Shown here piece after piece: positions 57,093 to 64,000 of a DNA stretch of 64,000 nt. Source of the DNA: Aselliscus stoliczkanus. Taxonomy: Eukaryota; Chordata; Mammalia; Chiroptera; Hipposideridae. The stretch's first letter is position 1, and each line of letters opens with the position of its first letter. The notes below the pieces were generated by a model. It was not told the DNA's origin. It ran no database searches and was given only the letters and a program-made list of their open reading frames with translations. The position numbers were made by a program, and so were the translations under genes. The stretch is taken from the NCBI GenBank assembly GCA_033961575.1, contig CM066728.1, positions 103,058,852-103,122,851 of the forward strand, in the 5' to 3' direction.

Positions 57093-59207
57093 CATTTCAA
57101 CATAGCAATTGAAATAACTCCTGACCTTTGCTACACCCACCACTCACACCACTCATCTCTTTGGTGGGTACTGAACTAAAAAGAATCATTCAGAGGCAGA
57201 GAGGAGTCAGTTTCACCTCAACCCAAAGTCTGAGTTAGGAACTTTTTAATCACAAGTCCTAAAAATTAGAAATATTAGCCCAAGCCTATGCTTGGCTCAT
57301 TATTGGCATAGACTTGGCTAATTTTTAGCATAGCATTGGTGTTACTACATATTTATCATCATTTATTTTCTAAGCTTCTCATATTATGAACCAGTGACTA
57401 GAATTTACTATTATCCATCAATATGTGTATATCCCCCAAAGCTTTCTCTTTTATTTGTTAAAAAAATAGAACAAAGTACAGCAGCTCTCCAATTTTCACC
57501 ACCAAGTAATCCTATAAACAAGGTCATATTGTAGCTTTCAAAAAGTGCTGAGGTTAAAATCAAAGACTGGATGTCAAATTAATAGATGATCAACTAAGAT
57601 CAAGTCAGGGCTAAAAGCTCTGTTTGGAGCCAATAGATAATGAGAAATGACAAAGAGACAGCTTCTATTTTATATTTTTGTTTTCCCTGACAATGCACAT
57701 GAGCTACTATTTGAAAATGGTGGGAAAAAAATAGGTAAATTTATGTGAGTCCAAAAAAGAATACAGAAACATGGAGAACAGCTGCTATATGACCCACGTC
57801 GTCCTAGTTTTCTGCCTCATGTTAAAAAGGTCCCAGAGTACCAATAGAACATGCATCTAAAAACCACTGAACATAATATTTAAATAACTGTGGAAAATGG
57901 AAATGATGCCAGAAGAATAAGACAATAAATGGACAAATGTTGTTATGATTTAAAAAAAGGAGCATGTGCATTCTCCAAACTGTGGATATTACTGTAGATA
58001 TTTGAGGAAAGGTGTGATAGTGCTTTAAGTTCAGGCAGTAATCATTAGTAGCCCACGTAGCTTTACTATGTACAATGGCTCCATTTTATCCTTGGACAGG
58101 GTTATTACACAAGTTAATATAGTCGTACATACAAGAAACAGTAGATGTGGCCTTCAAGAAAGCAGCTCAGAACTCTCATGTCATCAATCTTATGGCCATG
58201 AACAACAATGGATAAAACCAAGATGATGTAAATGGGTTTTTGTCAAGTTGAATGCACAAATTCAGGAACTAATGTCAAGTTTGGGAGGAGGTGTCTCTGA
58301 CAGATCTCTCTTTGAACACAGCTATGACCTGCTCAATAGTTTCATCTGTGACTGATGGAAGGAACAGCAACTCTGTTGAATGAAAGATCAGGATCTCCCA
58401 AATCAGGGGGGTCTGAAAGATTATATTAATCCCCAAATTATAATTTGAAATGACAATTTGTAGAATTTGCTCAAGACATCAAAAACTCGGTTCAAAGTGC
58501 AGGGTTGGGAAGAAATGTCTTAGCAATGGCAAGATGCAGGAAAAAGACTTCGCAGATATTTTCCCAATAAACAGATCAGGATCCAGTGATACGCACGGTG
58601 CAGTAACACCTGAATTGATACTGACAAACATATAGCCGTGGATATGTCCTACTCTACTCTATTCGCCTGAAAAATTATTTGTATTTGGAGATAATCTAAG
58701 TGGGCTATAAACAAATTGTAATCTGTTCATAAAAGACATGTAGAATGCTGAATAGCTTCAAAACCATAGCCAACAGGATGCAGAAAGTTGCAAGATAATG
58801 CTGTTCTCGCTATGGCAGAGAGGAAAAGCCACACAATTGGGATCCTTACCTGAAAGTGGAACTCACAGAGCAGCCTACACTGACTCCAGGGAGAGTCAGC
58901 AGACGGCCTTTGGCAGACTGTGGGAGGCAGACAAGGCCACCATACAAGTAAGTAAGGAGAAATCAGCTAAAAGGTCAATGGATTCTTAAAGAGCACATTT
59001 AGATGACGGGGGCGGCTTATAATAGCTGCAAGTCCAAGAGACAGAGAGATTTTTATTCATTATTATGCTTTTCCATTGGTTTCTTCCAGATGCGCATGGT
59101 AAAAATTGGGGGCAGGGTAGAATGGAGAGCGCCCTCTCAGTGCTGCTGTGTGCAAGAAGTGCAGCTACTGTTGGGGGCAGGGATGGAACATGCCCTATTT
59201 TCCCGCA
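57092..59207. other. Unassigned sequence
   Basis: 2.1 kb without a recognised repeat. Short frames at 58450-58635, 58798-58989 and 59003-59247 show no domain. Confidence 0.4.
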
Positions 59208-59250
59208 GCTTTCTTTAACCATGGTCACCCCAATAAACTTTAATTAAAAA
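59208..59250 (+). mobile_element. L1 3' tail scrap
   Basis: TTCTTTAACCATGGTCACCCCAATAAACTTTAATTAAAAA resembles the end of the young L1 at 63583-63630 (ACTAACCAATGTCACTCCAATAAATTTAAT). Its A-tail probably seeded the microsatellite that follows. Confidence 0.5.
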
Positions 59251-59284
59251 TATATATATATATATATGTGTGTGTGTATGTATA

Positions 59285-59337
<53 letters not shown>
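59251..59337 (+). repeat. Compound (TA)n(TG)n microsatellite
   Basis: TA, TG, TA blocks over 87 bases. The alternating purine-pyrimidine sequence can adopt Z-DNA (TG part) or cruciform (TA part). Confidence 0.97.
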
Positions 59338-59339
<2 letters not shown>

Positions 59340-59344
59340 GCCTT

Positions 59345-61893
59345 GAGTCACTAAGGGGAGAGAAAAGTACCTTAACATATTGAGAGGTAAAGATAGGACT
59401 GACAGCCAACTTGTTCTCAGGTGCTATGCAAATCAGAAAACGATCAAGTGATGTTTTTAATGTGCCAAAGAAAAACAACCATAAAAACCTGTCAACCCAG
59501 GATCATAAGCCCCATGAAAACATCTTTCTAAAATGAAGTCACACAGTGTAGGCTGCAGTGGGGCTGGCCATTAGTAGGCATGTGCTTTTGTGAGCTGATG
59601 TGAACCGTCATGAGTGGCTGTCCAATGGCCCGCGAGCAACTGCCTCACCCGGGAAGAGCGCAATGATAATTCCAACATGGGCCAGTGAAGTAATGTCCTC
59701 CACAACTAGACTGAAGAACAAAAGGACAGCAACTTGTCTGTTCCCCTTCCCGGTTTCCCAACGCTGTTCCCCTCCCCTAAATCCCCAATAAAATCTTTTT
59801 TTTAAAAAAGAAAATGAAATCACAGTATAAACACTTTATTAGACAAACAAAAACTTACAGAATTTATTACCAAAGACCAAAGTAAAAAAAAAATGTACAG
59901 GAAGTAATTCCAAAAGAATTATGACATAAGATAAAAATTTGAATCTTCAAAAACAGAGAATTCCAGAAATGATAAAAGTGAAGGTGAATACTAAAGATAT
60001 TTTTCTTATTTTTAATCACTCCTAATGACAACTAAATGTCTAAACAACAGAGTTACATGAACTGTAGGGTTTAAAACATATGTAGAAGTAAAATACGTGG
60101 ACACAATACCACAAAGGTTGGGAAAGAGAAAATGGATGCATACTGTTGCAAGGTTTTTACACTCTATGTATAAAAACTATTATTTGAAGGTAGCTGTAAT
60201 AAGTTAATGATGTATACTGTAAACCCTAGAGAATACCCCCAAATAAAGAATTTTAAAAATTGAGATAATTGAAACACAAGTATACAATAAGATGGGATCA
60301 TAAAAACAACACTATAAAAGAAGGCAGGAAAAGAGGAAGAAAAAAACAGAATAAACAGAATGAAAAGAATTAGTAAGATGGTAGATATAAAGCCAATCAC
60401 ATTGATAATTATATTAAATATAAATAGTTTGAACACCCCATTTGAAAAATAGATGGAAAAGATAATAAATGGATTTTTAAAAGCAAGATCCAACTCTATA
60501 ACATTGTAAGAAATCCACTTTAAATAAAAAGACAGATAAACTAAATGGATGTAAATACTAATCAAAAGAAAGCTTGAATGGCTATATTATTATCAGGCAA
60601 AGTAGATATCATATAGAGGGATATACCAGATATATAAAGAGATGGTTGATAATTACAAAGCCAGTTCATTAGAAGGCAAAATAATCCTAAACGTGTATGC
60701 ACATAACAACAGAGGTTCAAATATATGAAGCAAAACAGAAAGAATTACAAGGAGAAGAAATAAAGAATCCACAGTTTCCACAGAGACTCCTCTTCAACCC
60801 TTCCCTCTCAATAATTTACAGAATAAGTACACAGAAAACGAATGAGAATACAGAACATTGGAACAATACTATTTGCCAAACTGACCCCACTGACATTTAA
60901 AGAACTCAATACAAAAATAGACAAATGTATACTGAAGTGCACATGAAACTTTTGCCAACATAGAACATACTCAGTGTCAAAAAACAAATCTCAACAAATT
61001 TCAAGTGATGAAACGCAGCATAGAATATTTCCTAAACATTGGAATTACCTGAAGAAAATCTGAAAAAATCCCAATATATTTATAAATAGAAAAAAATGTT
61101 TTAAATGTTTAGGAATAACACATAGGAAGTTACAATAAAAACTAAAAATTTGGAATTAAATAAAAATACACATATCAAAATATCTGGGAAGAAGCAATTG
61201 CAGTAATTACGGGTTGTTTGTATCATCAAATGCTTATATCAGAAAAAAAAGCTCTTAAATCAATAATCTAAGAATCGACCTTAAGTTACTAGAAAAAGAA
61301 AAGCAAATTAAACACCAGCTAAGCAGGAAGAAGGAAATAATAAAAATAAGAGTAGAAATCAATAATTAAAATGAAAAAAATTATAGATAAAAATGACAAA
61401 ATCTGTTTTTTTAAAAGGTTAACAAAATTGCTAAACCTTTAGCCAGATTGATTTGTAGAGAGAGATAATGAAAGAATTACCAATATGAGGATTGAAAATG
61501 GACACATTATTACAGATCTTATAGACATGAAAGAATGATAAGTTAATATTTTGAAAATCTTTGGGCCAATAATTTTGATAAAAATAAATGAAATTGACAA
61601 ATTCTTTGAGAGACATTAATTACCAAATTTCATTCAAGAAAAAAAATAATAGCCATTTACCCACTCAACTAAATTCTCCACCAAAAGCCATTTCCACACA
61701 GAACACTGCAGGTCCAGAATGCTTTACAAGTGAAACGTACCAAACATTTTTAAAAAATAAAATAATAAAAGAAAAAAGAAAAAAGAAATAACACCGACTC
61801 CACACAAGCTCTCCCAGAAAATATAGGACAAAAGAATACTCCCCAACACAGAGATAAGCATTGTCCTCATACCAAAAGCAAAGATAGTTCAAG
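59345..61893 (+). mobile_element. Old L1 (L1M), internal region to ORF2, left part
   Basis: In element order: GACAGCCAACTTGTTCTCAG and GTCAACCCAGGATC (59398-59505), the SINE, then GACAAACAAAAACTTACAGAATTTATTACC (59843), GTATACTGTAAACCCTAGAG (60213), the start of ORF2 endonuclease (AGTAAGATGGTAGATATAAAGCC, 60372), AATCAAAAGAAAGCTTGAATGGC (60560), and the linker to GCATTGTCCTCATACC (61858). It is full of stops. It continues at 63641 after a younger L1. Confidence 0.88.
59547..59810 (+). mobile_element. tRNA-derived SINE, composite form with defective head
   Basis: Starts GGGGCTGGCC, but the A and B boxes are replaced by unrelated or rearranged sequence. The body and tail (AACATGGGCCAGTGAAGTAATGTCCTCC, GGACAGCAACTTGTCTGTTCC, CCCCAATAAAATC) match the full-length copy at 12092-12538. 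Imperfect duplication AAAATGAA[G/A]TCAC at 59530-59542 and 59811-59823. It interrupts the L1M. Confidence 0.88.
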
Positions 61894-61910
61894 ATTTAAA
61901 AAAAAAAATG

Positions 61911-63640
61911 GCCCAAAGGATGTGAAAGACCTAAACGCTGAAAACTATAAATTATTAAAAGAAATTGAAGAAAACGTGAAGAAATGGAAAGATAGTCTGT
62001 GTTCATGGATCGGAATAATCAACATAGTTAAAATGGCTATATTACTCAAAGCAATATAAAGATTTAATGCAATCCCCATCAAAACCCAATGGCAGTTTTC
62101 CAAGAAGTAGAACTAAAAAATCATCAAATTTATTTGGAATCACAGAAGACCCCAAAGAGCCAAAGCAATCCTAAGAAAAAAGTACAAGGTTGGAGGTATC
62201 ACACTCATTGACTTCATTTATACTATAAAGTGACAATAATCAAAACATCATGGTATTGGCAGAAAAACATGCACAGACCAATGGAATGGAATTGAGAACC
62301 CAGAAATAAACACACATACACATATATATGGGCAGATAATTTTCAACAAAGGAGTCAAAAACATACAATGGAGAAAAAAAAGCCTCTTCAGTAAATGGTG
62401 CTGAGAAAATTGAAAAGCCAAGTGCAAAAGAATGAAACTAGATGCTATCTGTCAGCATGTACCAAAATTAACTCAACATGGATTAAAGACCCAAACGTAA
62501 GACCTGAAACAACAGACTGCACAGAAGAAAGCATAGGTACTAAACTTATGGACCTTAGGTTCAGAGAGGATTTTTATGAATTTGATCTCAAAAGCAAGGG
62601 AAGTAAAAACAACAATAAATCAATGGGACTATATCAAACTAAAAATCTTCTGCACAGCAAAAGAAACCATCGACAGATTAAAGAGGCAATCAACTGAATG
62701 GGAGAAGATATTTGCAAACAACATCTCTTATAAGGAGCTAATATCCAAAATATATAAGGAACTCATACAACTCCCCAACAACCAAAATCCAATTAAAATA
62801 TGGGCAGACACTTTTCCCAAGGAGATATACAGCTAACAGATATATGAAAAGATGCTCAACTTCACTAGCTATTAAGGAAATGGAAATCAAAACCACAATG
62901 AGATATCACTTCACACCTGTTAGAATGGCTATTATCAACAAGACAAATAATAACAAGTGTAGGAGAGGCTGTGGAGATAAAGAAACCCTCATACACTGTT
63001 GGTAGGGATGTAAATTGGTGCAGCATTATGGAAAACAGTGTAGAGGTTCCTCAAAAAATGAAGTATAGAATTAACATATGACCCAACAATCCCTCTCTTA
63101 GGTAAATCTGAAAACATTTACCCATAAAGATGTATGTTTTCCAATATTCCTTGCAGCTTTATTTACTGTGGCCAAGACATGGAAACAACCAAAGTGTCCT
63201 TCAATAGATGATGTGGTACATATACACAATAGAATGCTACTCGGCATTAAGAAAAGATGAAATACTGCCATTTGTGACAATACAGATGGATCTCCAGATT
63301 ATCATACTAAGAGAAAAAAGTCAGACAGAAAAAGTTGAGAATCATATGATTTCATTCATATGTGGGATACAAAACTGAAAGCAAGAAAGGAACTACACAA
63401 ACAAAAACTCATAGACACAGACAACAGTTTTATGGTTATCCAAAGGTATAAGGAGTGGGGGGGAGCGTATGAGAGGGTAAAGGGGGTCAAATATGACAGA
63501 AGGAGACCTGACTCTGGGTGGTGAACACACAATATAATATATAGATGATGTATTATAGAATTGTACACCTGAGACCTATATAATTTTACTAACCAATGTC
63601 ACTCCAATAAATTTAATAAAGATAAAAAAAGAAATGAAAG
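61911..63640 (+). mobile_element. Younger 5'-truncated LINE-1 inserted in L1M
   Basis: Begins in ORF2 after the reverse transcriptase (GATGTGAAAGACCTAAACGC) and runs through GCAATCCCCATCAAAACCCAATG, CAGAAATAAACACACATACAC, the C-terminal segments (frames 62395-62697 and 62576-62836), and a 3' UTR ending TTGTACACCTGAGACC...AATGTCACTCCAATAAATTTAATAAAG. It separates two L1M parts that abut in the parent element. A likely duplication is ATTTAAAAAA(G)AAAAATG at 61894-61910 and 63644-63661. Frameshifts make it inactive. Confidence 0.92.
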
Positions 63641-64000
63641 ACAATTTAAAAAAGAAAAATGACAGATGAATATCTCTCATGAACAAAATAGCAAACCAAA
63701 TCCAGCAATATGTAAAACAATAATATATCATGAGCAAGCGATTGTGGACTCCAGGAATAAAAAGTTGGTTCAACTTTCATAAAGTACCTAATTTAATTCA
63801 AAAGACTAAAAAGATAAAGCTATATGATCATCTCAACAGACAATCAATAGTGGCAAAAAAAGCATTTGACAAAATCCAAAGAGCATTAATAATAAAATCT
63901 CTTATTAAACTAGGATTAAAAGCAAACTACCTTAAGGTGATAAAGAATGTATGTACATAAAAAAATCCTACAACTAACAATATACTTTATGGTAAAAGAT
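63641..64000 (+). mobile_element. Old L1 (L1M) ORF2 reverse-transcriptase region, right part
   Basis: Resumes the element left at 61893: GACAGATGAATATCTCTCATGAAC, GCAAACCAAATCCAGCAATATG, GACTCCAGGAATAAAAAGTTGGTTCAAC, GATCATCTCAACAGA and GCATTTGACAAAATCCAAAG. It runs off the window, so its end is unseen. Confidence 0.88.

Noticed and set aside
62395..62836. Independent genes from two overlapping plus frames
   Set aside because: They are the frameshifted C-terminal part of L1 ORF2.
1..64000. CRISPR array, operon, phage or other prokaryotic system
   Set aside because: No regularly spaced repeats, no tandem coding genes and no ribosome-binding architecture. All repeats are mammalian retroelements or DNA transposons.

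Overview
The window is ordinary eukaryotic, mammalian nuclear DNA: AT-rich, CpG-poor, with no operons, no long open frames and dense interspersed repeats. The repeats point to a placental mammal and most likely a bat. Ancient eutherian families are present (MIR, L2, MER20, MER2, Tigger, MER5-like hAT, MLT1-type LTRs). Young L1 copies carry 3' ends of a kind I associate with Chiroptera. A young tRNA-derived SINE family has a full-length form ending in a CCCCAATAAAATCTT tail, which resembles SINEs of horseshoe-bat-like lineages. The clade is inferred from remembered family features, not from a search. I recognise no protein-coding gene, rRNA, functional tRNA or CRISPR array. The window reads as a gene desert or a very large intron.

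Layout. 1-6.1 kb: a 5'-truncated L1 (306-2156), older L2/MIR/L1M debris, a CpG-richer unique stretch (5.2-5.7 kb) and a young antisense L1 tail with a perfect 19-bp target duplication. 6.1-18.4 kb: mostly unique sequence with MIRs, a head-only SINE, a 46-bp L1 tail insertion, a nested pair of old L1s (9.98-11.26 kb), a full-length composite SINE (12.1-12.5 kb) and an antisense L1M (16.8-17.5 kb). 18.4-23.4 kb: a 3.2-kb old L1 with decayed reverse transcriptase, a hAT copy and a solo LTR with a 5-bp duplication. 23.4-34.9 kb: unique DNA, a 1-kb L2, SINEs in inverted pairs, a two-copy repeat I cannot name, an MLT1-type LTR, a GA microsatellite and a MER2 element. 35-47 kb: L2/MIR/MER20 background, another inverted SINE pair and a weak endogenous-retrovirus dUTPase-like remnant (45.8-46.3 kb). 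47-55.5 kb: a Tigger DNA transposon interrupted by a SINE, three further SINE variants and a twin-primed (inverted) L1. 55.5-64 kb: unique DNA, long AT and TA/TG microsatellites, then an old L1M interrupted first by a SINE and then by a younger L1, running off the end.

How it works together. The content is best read as a stratified record of retrotransposition: old L1M, L2, MIR and DNA transposons, then bat-lineage L1 and SINE insertions that use L1-type target-primed integration. Evidence for the younger layer is direct (target-site duplications, nesting order). I did not find a coherent undescribed biological system. The observations most worth checking are the unnamed two-copy repeat (25391-25580 and 27989-28149), the SINE structural classes, the inverted SINE pairs and two minus-strand unique open frames near 4.5 and 5.4 kb.
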